From Bacillota bacterium (GTDB lineage: Bacteria; Bacillota; Clostridia; Christensenellales; Aristaeellaceae), in NCBI GenBank assembly GCA_023421395.1, contig JAEZTL010000008.1, forward strand, positions 1 to 64,000: DNA of 64,000 nucleotides. Direction: 5' to 3'. The translations under genes and the position numbers were made by a program. Under the pieces are notes generated by a model that was not told where the DNA came from, made no database searches, and saw nothing but the letters and a program-made list of their open reading frames with translations. Of the stretch, positions 57,302 to 64,000 are shown one piece after another (within the stretch, counting starts at the first letter, position 1; each line of letters begins with the position of its first letter).

Positions 57302-58603
57302 CTAGTCGAACAGCACCGCGCCCCGCGCGATGAGGGCCTGCTGCACGTCCTTCGCGTCCAGCGCGCGGGGCGTCACACCCTTTTTGAGCGACAGCGCGGC
57401 GGCGGCGCCCGCCGCCTCGCCGACCGCCATGCAGACGGTCATGATCCGGTAGGAGGCGTGGGCCCGGTGGGTACCCGAGATGGAGCGCCCGCTGAGCACC
57501 AGGTTTTCCACCTTCTTCGGGATCAGGCAGCCGTAGGGGATGTCGTAGGGCCTGACCACTTCCGCCAGTCCCTCCGCCTGCCCGCCGCCGGTGGGGTTGT
57601 GAATGTCCACGACGAAGTTGGCGTTGTGTACCACCACGTCCGGGAACTTCCGCCCGGCGCGCAGGTCGTCGTCCCCGAGCACGTATTCGCCCATGACCCG
57701 GCGGCTTTCCCGGACGCCGAGGGTGCTCGCCGTGCTCTTGACGCGGGCGGACTGGTAGCCGGGCACGTAGCGGCGGAGGAACTCCGTCACGCCCTCGATC
57801 TGCCGCCGGAGGATCTCCTCCGCCTTGGACAGATCCGCCGGATCCAGCGGGGAGATGTTGTTGGCCTGGGTCGTATTGACCAGCCGTTCTCCGGGTATGT
57901 TGGTTCGGTACAGGCGCACGGAGCTGGTGTTCTCCGGCAGGATGCCCTGTTTGACGCAGCGGGCGGTGAAGGCGAGAAAGCGCTCGTCGCCCAGCTTCAC
58001 CATATCCTCCTCGCCGATGCAGGTGAGCGCGTCGTCCTCCACGCCGGTGAGCACGTACATCAGCGTGACGGGCTGCACGCGGCCGTCGCCGTCGCGGCCG
58101 AATTCGCAGGGCGCGCCGGCAAAGAAGGCCACATCGCCGTCCCCGCTGGCATCCACGAAGCGGTCCGCCTCCAGCGCGTACAGGCCGGTTTTGCCGCCGA
58201 TGACGACGCCCCGGACCACGTCCCCCTCCATCAGCGCGTCCACGACGGGCGACTGCAGGTATACGTCCACGCCGGCCTCCCGCAGAAATTCGAACAGCGT
58301 CTGCTTCGCGCGTTCCATGTCGTGCACGCGGCCGACCTTCCCCTGAATGTCGTTGAAGCCCACCAGAAGCCGCCCCGTCAGTTCGTCCCGCATGGTACCC
58401 CGGGCGACGCTGCCCATGATCGGGCCGACGCTGCCGCCCGTCAGGTTGCCGCCCACCACGCCGTAGCGCTCCACCACCGCCGTGCGCGCGCCCAGCCGGG
58501 CCGCGGACACCGCGGCGCAGATGCCGGACGGGCCGCTGCCCGCCACCAGTACGTCGTACCGCGCGCGGACCGGAACGCGCCGGCAAAGGGTATATTCGTT
58601 CAT
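57302..58603 (-). CDS. FAD-dependent oxidoreductase (FAD_oxidored family)
   Basis: 433 residues. N-terminal Rossmann dinucleotide site YDVLVAGSGPSGICAAVSAARLG, then VVERYGVVGGNLTGG, FVDASGDGDVAFFAG and VLSGRSISGTHRAHASYRIMT near the end. Typical of the FAD_oxidored (PF12831-type) proteins that occur in Firmicute sugar operons, where the substrate is mostly unknown. The start is ATG 58603 after actggaggataaacgaa; longer frames have no ribosome binding site. Last gene of the LplABC-type operon. Confidence 0.88.
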   Translation of the reverse strand: MNEYTLCRRVPVRARYDVLVAGSGPSGICAAVSAARLGARTAVVERYGVVGGNLTGGSVGPIMGSVARGTMRDELTGRLLVGFNDIQGKVGRVHDMERAKQTLFEFLREAGVDVYLQSPVVDALMEGDVVRGVVIGGKTGLYALEADRFVDASGDGDVAFFAGAPCEFGRDGDGRVQPVTLMYVLTGVEDDALTCIGEEDMVKLGDERFLAFTARCVKQGILPENTSSVRLYRTNIPGERLVNTTQANNISPLDPADLSKAEEILRRQIEGVTEFLRRYVPGYQSARVKSTASTLGVRESRRVMGEYVLGDDDLRAGRKFPDVVVHNANFVVDIHNPTGGGQAEGLAEVVRPYDIPYGCLIPKKVENLVLSGRSISGTHRAHASYRIMTVCMAVGEAAGAAAALSLKKGVTPRALDAKDVQQALIARGAVLFD

Positions 58604-58631
58604 TTCGTTTATCCTCCAGTTTCGTTTGAAA

Positions 58632-58664
58632 GCCGGGCCGCCCGGCTCATTCGGGCGGCCCGGC
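58632..58664 (-). repeat. Intercistronic hairpin after sugar-binding protein gene
   Basis: Arms gccgggccgcccg (58632-58644) and complement (58652-58664), 13 bp, 7-nt loop, between the binding-protein stop and the oxidoreductase ribosome binding site. No T-run. Confidence 0.7.
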
Positions 58665-58679
58665 GTCAGGCTTCGCTGC

Positions 58680-60179
58680 CTATTTTCCGTAGAAGTCCTT
58701 ATACCAGGCGTTGACCTCCGCACCGACATCCGTGCCGCCCGCGGCGTCCCATTCGGCAACGAATTCCTCGTAGGTGTCCAGCGGCTGGGCGCCGGTGATC
58801 ACCTTCAGGTAGAAGTCGTTGGCCATCTTCGCGAGCGTCTGGCTGTACTTGGAGGAGTACTCGCTGGGCGGCATGTAGCCCAGGGGGTCCGCCTTGGAGA
58901 TGTCCACGCAGGCCAGCGACACCTTTTCAAAGGGTTCCCACATGGCCGCGCTCTTGCGCACGCGGGCCTTCCACATGTCGGGATAGTTGGTTTCGTCGAT
59001 GTTGTTGAGGTACCAGTAGGAGTTGGTGCGCTCGTCGGAGAAGATGGGCATGATGGGCAGCCACTCGTAGCCGCTGGGGACGGACGGGTCCGGATTGCGG
59101 GTGAAGTGCGTACCCTCGACGCCCAGCGTCAGGTAGAGGAAGTTGTCCCACTTGGACTTTTCATTCATGAACTTCATGGCGTCCACGGGGTTCTTGGCGT
59201 TCTTCGGGATGCAGGAGTAGTAGATGATCCGGTCCTCGCTCTTGGCACCCTGCTCCCCGTTGGGCCCGATCAGCGGCAGCACGTAGTCGACGACGGCGTC
59301 GGGGTTATTTTCCAGCGTGGCGCCCTTCAGCACGGCCACGATGTTGCGGTCCGTCACCGCCATGACGGCGTTGCCGCTGGAGAACTTCTCCTGCACCAGC
59401 GTGCCGGTGTTGACGGCCCAGTCCGCGTCCAGCAGCCCCTCGGCGTAGAGCTTGTTCATGAATTCGAGCTGCTGCTTCATCTTCTCGTTTTTCAGCATGG
59501 GCACGAGCTCGCCGCTTACGTCCTGCCATTCGGTGTAAATGCCGAAGGCGCTGGAGATGGTGGGGGAGAGCACCCATTCCTTGGCGCCGGAGCCCTGGTC
59601 GGACATGGGCCCGGTCAGCGGAATCATGTCCGGATAGGCCTTCTTCACGGCCACGAGGGCGTTATAAAACTCGTCCAGCGTGGTGGGGATCGCGATGCCG
59701 GCGGCGTCGAGCAGGTCCTTGCGCACGACGATCATGTTCATGACGTCCTTGGTGTACTCCTTGCGCATGGGCACCGCGTAGGTCTTGCCGTCGTACTGGC
59801 TGGCCTTCCAGCTGGTTTCATGCACGGCGGTCTTGATGTCCTGGCCGTACTCGTTCAGAAGGTCGTCCAGCGGCATCAGCGCGCCCCGGCCCACCAGCTG
59901 GAAATACTGGGTGCTGTTGAGCTTGATGATGTCATAGCTGCTGCCGGATGCCAGCTCGATGTTGAGCTTTTCGTTGGCGTTCTCGGCGGGGAGCATGGAG
60001 TATTCCACCTTGTAGCCGGTGACCTTCTCGATCTCCCGGGCGTTGATGTCGTCGTTGGGGTCGAACGCGGCGTTGAACCCCAGCACCTTCAAAACGGGCT
60101 TCTCCTCGGCCGCCGCGAAGCCGGCCGTAAGCGGCAGCGCGAGCAGGAGCGCGAACAGCAGGCAGAGCGTTCTTCTCAT
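58680..60179 (-). CDS. ABC transporter substrate-binding protein, LplA/YtcQ type
   Basis: 499 residues. Signal peptide MRRTLCLLFALLLALPL...GFAAA-EE, no lipobox. Mature protein LKVLGFNAAFDPNDDINARE is of the long family 1 group associated with LplBC permeases (NEYGQDIKTAVHETSWKASQ, YAVPMRKEYTKDVMNMIVVRK). The start is ATG 60179 after cgaaggaggattttcc. Expected ligand: a complex glycan fragment. Confidence 0.91.
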   Translation of the reverse strand: MRRTLCLLFALLLALPLTAGFAAAEEKPVLKVLGFNAAFDPNDDINAREIEKVTGYKVEYSMLPAENANEKLNIELASGSSYDIIKLNSTQYFQLVGRGALMPLDDLLNEYGQDIKTAVHETSWKASQYDGKTYAVPMRKEYTKDVMNMIVVRKDLLDAAGIAIPTTLDEFYNALVAVKKAYPDMIPLTGPMSDQGSGAKEWVLSPTISSAFGIYTEWQDVSGELVPMLKNEKMKQQLEFMNKLYAEGLLDADWAVNTGTLVQEKFSSGNAVMAVTDRNIVAVLKGATLENNPDAVVDYVLPLIGPNGEQGAKSEDRIIYYSCIPKNAKNPVDAMKFMNEKSKWDNFLYLTLGVEGTHFTRNPDPSVPSGYEWLPIMPIFSDERTNSYWYLNNIDETNYPDMWKARVRKSAAMWEPFEKVSLACVDISKADPLGYMPPSEYSSKYSQTLAKMANDFYLKVITGAQPLDTYEEFVAEWDAAGGTDVGAEVNAWYKDFYGK

Positions 60180-60253
60180 GGAAAATCCTCCTTCGATCAT
60201 CTATCGCAACGCGGCGGGCCACGGCGCCATGTCCGGCCGCAGGCGAAACCGGG

Positions 60254-61153
60254 CTAACCCTTGACGGAACCGATGGTAATCCCCTGGACAAAATACCGCT
60301 GGACGAACGGGTACATCATGATCACCGGCAGGATGGACAGCACCACTACCGCCGAACGGATGCCCTCCGTGGAAATGTTCTCGGCGTCCGTGCCCATCAG
60401 CTTTTCGATGATGGACTCCGATGAGTAGATGACGTCGTACAGAAACAGCTGCAGCGTCTTCATGGACGGGCTGCTGGTGTAGAGCAGCGCGTGGAAATAG
60501 TTGTTCCAGTAGTTGACCGCGTACAGAAGCGCCACCGTCGCGATGACAGGCGTGGACATCGGGCAGATGATGGAGATCAGCGTCCGCATGTGCCCCGCGC
60601 CGTCGATGCGCGCGGATTCCTCGATGCTCTCGGGCAGACCCTCCATATAGTTCTTGACCACCAGCATGTTGAACTGCACGATGACAAAGGGCAAAATCAG
60701 CGCGGCGTAGGTATCCAGGATGCCCAGCGTCTTGACCACCATGAAGGCCGGCACCATGCCGCCGTAGAACAGCATGCTGAAAATGTAGAGAACCAGGATC
60801 AGCCTGCGCCCCTTGAGTTGCGGCTTGGACAGCGGGTAGGCGGTGGTGATCGTGACCGCGAGGCTGATGGCCGTGCCGAGGACCGTCACCAGCAGCGTAT
60901 TGAAAAGCGCCCGGAAGAACACCGTGTGCCGGAGCACAAACCCAACGGTCTCCAGCTGGAAGCCCACCGGCCAGAAGCCCACCAGGCCGCCCGTCACCGC
61001 GCCGGAGGCGCTTACGGACTTGGCCACCACGTGGAGAAACGGCACAAAGGCGACCAGCGAGGCGATGCCCATCAGTACGTAGCTCACAAAAGAGACGGCC
61101 TTGTCCTCCCGGCCCCGGATCGGGCCGGCGCCGCATTCGCATTCCCTGTGCAT
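60254..61153 (-). CDS. ABC transporter permease, LplC/YtcP type
   Basis: 299 residues, six helices, EAA loop IEESARIDGAGHMRTLISIICP and the LplC-type ending YFVQGITIGSVKG. It begins 13 nt after the stop of the preceding permease; ATG after aaggggggccggatc. Partner of the LplB-type protein. Confidence 0.93.
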   Translation of the reverse strand: MHRECECGAGPIRGREDKAVSFVSYVLMGIASLVAFVPFLHVVAKSVSASGAVTGGLVGFWPVGFQLETVGFVLRHTVFFRALFNTLLVTVLGTAISLAVTITTAYPLSKPQLKGRRLILVLYIFSMLFYGGMVPAFMVVKTLGILDTYAALILPFVIVQFNMLVVKNYMEGLPESIEESARIDGAGHMRTLISIICPMSTPVIATVALLYAVNYWNNYFHALLYTSSPSMKTLQLFLYDVIYSSESIIEKLMGTDAENISTEGIRSAVVVLSILPVIMMYPFVQRYFVQGITIGSVKG

Positions 61154-61166
61154 GATCCGGCCCCCC

Positions 61167-62108
61167 TTACCAAATGCTCCGGCCGAGCAGCTTCCGGCTG
61201 ACCCCGTTGGCGCTCAGAATCAGCGCGAAGGCCACCACGGAGTTGAAAAGGCCCAGCGCCGTGCCCAGCGAGAAGTCCATCTGCCCCAGGCCCATCCGGT
61301 ATACATAGGTCTGGATCACGTCCGCCACGTCGTAGACGGTGGGGTTGTACATGACCAGAATCTGTTCGAAGCCGGTGTCGAGAATGTAGCCCACCTTCAT
61401 GATCAGCATCAGCACGATGGTGGGGAAGAGCCCCGGGATCGTGATGTGCGCGATCCGGCGCAGCTTGCTCGCGCCGTCCATGCAGGCCGCCTCGTAGAGC
61501 GAAGGATCGATGGCGCTGATGGCCGCCAGGTAGATGACCGTGTTCCAGCCGGTCTCCTTCCACCCTTCCGTGGCCACCAGCAGGCTGCGGAAGAGGCTTC
61601 GGTTTGAAAAAAAGCTCACCGCGTCCAGCCCCAGCGCCTTCAGCGCCTGGTTGACCATGCCGTAGGTGCCCAAGAGCGAATAGAAGATGCCGAACACCAC
61701 CACCCAGGAGAAGAAGTAGGGAATGTAGATCAGCGTCTGGGCGCTGCGCTTGAAGAGCGGGTTGCCGATCTCATTGAGCAGAATCGCGGCCAGGATGGGC
61801 AACGGGAACAAAAACAGAATCTTGTAGCCGTTGATGACGAGCGTATTGGTCAGTACCTTGAAAAAGTCCTTGCTGGCGAAGAGCTTCTGGAAGTGGGCCA
61901 GCCCGACCCACTCGCTCAGGCGGATGGCTTCCAGCGGGTTTGAGCCCAGAAAGAGGTTGAAGTCCTTGAAGGCGATCGTGATGCCGTACAGCGGCAGGAA
62001 CTTATACACGATCAGAAAAATCAGGCCGGGGACCATCATCGCGTACAGCGGCCAGTTGTTTTTCAGGTATTGGCGGCCCCGGCGGCGTCCTATGTTCTGC
62101 GCGGTCAT
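61167..62108 (-). CDS. ABC transporter permease, LplB/YtcO type
   Basis: 313 residues. LplB-type start (YLKNNWPLYAMMVPGLIFLIVYKFLPLYGITIAFKDF), six helices, EAA loop LYEAACMDGASKLRRIAHITIP. ATG after gaggagggaggcagtcaag. First gene of the operon; no ATPase gene in it. Confidence 0.93.
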   Translation of the reverse strand: MTAQNIGRRRGRQYLKNNWPLYAMMVPGLIFLIVYKFLPLYGITIAFKDFNLFLGSNPLEAIRLSEWVGLAHFQKLFASKDFFKVLTNTLVINGYKILFLFPLPILAAILLNEIGNPLFKRSAQTLIYIPYFFSWVVVFGIFYSLLGTYGMVNQALKALGLDAVSFFSNRSLFRSLLVATEGWKETGWNTVIYLAAISAIDPSLYEAACMDGASKLRRIAHITIPGLFPTIVLMLIMKVGYILDTGFEQILVMYNPTVYDVADVIQTYVYRMGLGQMDFSLGTALGLFNSVVAFALILSANGVSRKLLGRSIW

Positions 62109-62135
62109 CTTGACTGCCTCCCTCCTCTACAGAAA

Positions 62136-62144
62136 ATTCTAGCA
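62136..62144 (-). promoter_or_regulatory. Extended -10 promoter of LplBC operon
   Basis: On the minus strand TGcTAGAAT (62136-62144). The -35 region is poor, which suggests activation by a response regulator, whose gene is not in this window. The gap up to the kinase gene (62145-62232) is AT-rich. Confidence 0.55.
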
Positions 62145-62232
62145 TGGCGCGCGAGGGAAAGACAGTACGCAAAATATCGATTTGTTGACTTATCTTATAG
62201 AAACGCGCGGAGTAACTATCGCGTATGGACGA

Positions 62233-64000
62233 TTATCCCGCCACATACCGGATGGCGATCTTTACGCGGGCGCCGCCCGCCGCGCCCTCCTCGGCGGAGA
62301 GGCCGTATTCGTCCCCGAAGAACAGCTTGATGCGCCGGTTGACGCTGGTAAGCCCATAACCCTTGTGCTCCGACGGGTCCGACAGGATGGCCGAAAGCGC
62401 CTGCGCGCTCATGCCCGCGCCGTTGTCCGCGATGATGATGGTCACGTCGTCGCCCTCGCGGCGGATCAGGATGTCGATTTCGCCGCGCTCGATGCCGCCC
62501 TCCTCGATGCCGTGGAGCAGCGCGTTTTCCACGATGGGCTGCAGCGTGAGCTTGGGGATCAACCCGCCCAGCGCGGCCTCGTCCACCTCGGTGCGCACCT
62601 CGAAGCTGCCGTCGAAGCGGATGCGCTGGATGGAGAGATAGGTGGTGATGAGGTCGAATTCGTCCTTGAGCGTCACAATGTCCCGGCCCTTGTTGAGGCT
62701 CAGGCGGAAGTAGCGGGACAGCGCGTTGATCATCCAGACGGCGCTGTCCTTGTCGCCGTCCAGCACGATCCATTTGATGGCGTCCAGCGTGTTGTAAAGG
62801 AAGTGGGGGTTGATCTGGGCCTGCAGCGCCTTGAGCTGCGCGTTGCGCACGTTCACCTGGGCGGTGTAGCTCTCCTCCAACAGGCTCTTGATGCCGGAGA
62901 TCAGCGACTCCACGTTGTTCTCCAGCCCCCAGAGCGTGGAGGTGGTTTCGGTGAACCGCTCGAGCCGGCTGGAGAGGCCCCTGAGCCCCTGATCCTCCAA
63001 TTTTAGGATCGTCCGGTTGACGCGGGTGATCGTCGCGTCCAGCACATAGGAGAACATCAGCAGGAAGCCCAGCGCCATCAGGATCAGAACGCCGATCAGC
63101 GCGGCGGTGCTGCGGGTGGTCAGCGACGTGGAGCCCCATGATAGGCCATACTCCCGGGGCACGTAGGACACGAGGTACCAGTCCGGGAATTCCAGCCTGT
63201 CGTAGATGAGCAGGCTCCGCTTCCCCTCGTACCGGGACACCAGAACGCCGCTGGTTCCGGCCGTGACCTGGATCAGGTCCTCCTCCGGCATGATGACCTT
63301 TCCGATGAGCGCCTTGTCCTTGTGGGACAGCACGACGCCCTTCGCGTTCATCAGGTAGACGGTTTCGTCGGTGTCCCCGATCTGCATCAGGCGGCTGAGG
63401 TCTTCCTCCAGGATGTCCACGTACAGAACGCCGGCGAAGCGGCTGAAGTCATTGGGCGACATGAGCGCCGACACGCAGGACACCACGAGCTCGCTCCGGG
63501 GGGCGTAGTAGCGCGTCCGGCTGTACGTGTCCAGCCACAGTACGCTGCGGGAGACGGTGAAGTAGCTTCTGAGCTCGGCGGCGTTTTGCAGCATGGACAG
63601 CGGATAAAACCGGTCCTTCTGGGAGGCGTACATCCGGTCGTCGGGCACGTACAGGCGCAGCTGGTTGATCATGCTCTGGCCGACGTAGCTGTCGAAGGTG
63701 CTGTTCATTGCGCGGAAGTCGTCGTACTGCCGGCTCATCGTGCCGCTGTCGCTGTTTGTCAGCGTGTCGTAGAGGTTCAGCATGACGCCGCTGGCCATGA
63801 CGGACACGCTGTCAAGCCGGTAATACAGGTTGTCCTTTAGCTGCGCCAGCGACCGGGACGCGTACTGCGCCGCGTCCCTTTCCGTCTGCTGGGTCAGGTA
63901 GCGGATGAAGAGCGAAACGATGACGATCATCGGGATCACGACAAACAGCACGAACAGCACCAGCCACCGCTTGCGGATGCTGGTACTGCCGCCGATGACG
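62233..64000 (-). CDS. YesM/LytS-type sensor histidine kinase (5' end beyond window)
   Basis: At least 589 residues; the frame stays open to the window edge, so the start is missing. First helix RKRWLVLFVLFVVIPMIVIVSLFI, extracytoplasmic sensor region, second helix STAALIGVLILMALGFLLMFSYV, then His-kinase with phospho-His in INPHFLYNTLDAIKW and HATPase with QPIVENALLHG, IADNGAGM and GYGLTSVNRRIKLFFG. The partner response regulator is not seen here and may lie beyond position 64000. It probably controls the LplBC operon that follows in the same direction. Confidence 0.9.
   Translation of the reverse strand, partial: VIGGSTSIRKRWLVLFVLFVVIPMIVIVSLFIRYLTQQTERDAAQYASRSLAQLKDNLYYRLDSVSVMASGVMLNLYDTLTNSDSGTMSRQYDDFRAMNSTFDSYVGQSMINQLRLYVPDDRMYASQKDRFYPLSMLQNAAELRSYFTVSRSVLWLDTYSRTRYYAPRSELVVSCVSALMSPNDFSRFAGVLYVDILEEDLSRLMQIGDTDETVYLMNAKGVVLSHKDKALIGKVIMPEEDLIQVTAGTSGVLVSRYEGKRSLLIYDRLEFPDWYLVSYVPREYGLSWGSTSLTTRSTAALIGVLILMALGFLLMFSYVLDATITRVNRTILKLEDQGLRGLSSRLERFTETTSTLWGLENNVESLISGIKSLLEESYTAQVNVRNAQLKALQAQINPHFLYNTLDAIKWIVLDGDKDSAVWMINALSRYFRLSLNKGRDIVTLKDEFDLITTYLSIQRIRFDGSFEVRTEVDEAALGGLIPKLTLQPIVENALLHGIEEGGIERGEIDILIRREGDDVTIIIADNGAGMSAQALSAILSDPSEHKGYGLTSVNRRIKLFFGDEYGLSAEEGAAGGARVKIAIRYVAG

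Noticed and set aside
58482..60257. 591-codon frame on the plus strand
   Set aside because: Antisense to the LplA-type gene and the start of the oxidoreductase gene; no recognisable protein features.

Overview
The window is about 64 kb of GC-rich bacterial DNA with almost no non-coding space. The ribosome binding sites are strong AGGAGG-type, TTG and GTG starts occur, promoters are classical TTGACA/TATAAT, and regulators are of the YesM/YesN, GntR and LacI types. Together with ATPase-less CUT1 sugar transporters and GH127/GH78/GH105 enzymes, this suggests a plant-polysaccharide-degrading Clostridia-like Firmicute (a Christensenellales-type gut or rumen organism is my best guess, not proven). 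No rRNA, tRNA, CRISPR array, insertion sequence or replication origin was recognised.

Left part (0-44.9 kb) is a chain of carbohydrate and sugar-acid modules. (1) 0.2-9.4 kb: two divergent operons and a FadR-type GntR regulator. Leftward are a DapA-family aldolase, an Ldh-family dehydrogenase, a LarA-like protein and an FAH-family protein. Rightward are a second DapA-family protein and a TRAP transporter. Both promoters and the regulator's own promoter carry a GTCAGAC operator. (2) 9.6-19.6 kb: a leftward DapA-like/UroD-like pair, and a rightward ABC transporter, an enolase-superfamily enzyme and a YesM/YesN two-component pair. (3) 28.4 to 20.0 kb, leftward: class II aldolase, PHP phosphoesterase, DgoD-like dehydratase, CUT1 transporter, FGGY kinase and a DapA-like lyase, with a divergent HutC-type GntR regulator. 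This reads as an aldonate (galactonate-like) catabolic operon. (4) 29.9-44.9 kb: a LacI-controlled pectin side-chain module with GH127, GH78 and GH105, a CUT1 and a CUT2 transporter and two LacI regulators. None of the three hydrolases has a signal peptide, so oligosaccharides are probably imported and cut inside the cell.

45.1-56.8 kb holds the most unusual locus. A rubredoxin gene is followed by a converging 13-gene leftward operon. It encodes a secreted propeller-like protein with a putative glycan-binding domain, a zinc-ribbon/PH-like membrane protein, two unknown proteins, a 700-residue protein with an HNH/EndoVII-like histidine motif and a repetitive tail, a VirD4/TraD-like DNA-translocase ATPase, several zinc-ribbon proteins, a vWA protein, a PP2C phosphatase and a Ser/Thr kinase. 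The vWA/PP2C/kinase triad resembles the TerY-P signalling module. I infer a phosphorylation-controlled DNA-processing system, possibly defensive. The kinase and the four-ribbon protein share a C-terminal HLHxL tail.

Right end (57-64 kb): an LplABC-type transporter operon with an FAD-dependent oxidoreductase, and a YesM-type histidine kinase cut by the window edge. Two general patterns stand out: all six solute-binding proteins lack a lipobox, and each of their genes is followed at once by a strong intercistronic hairpin.
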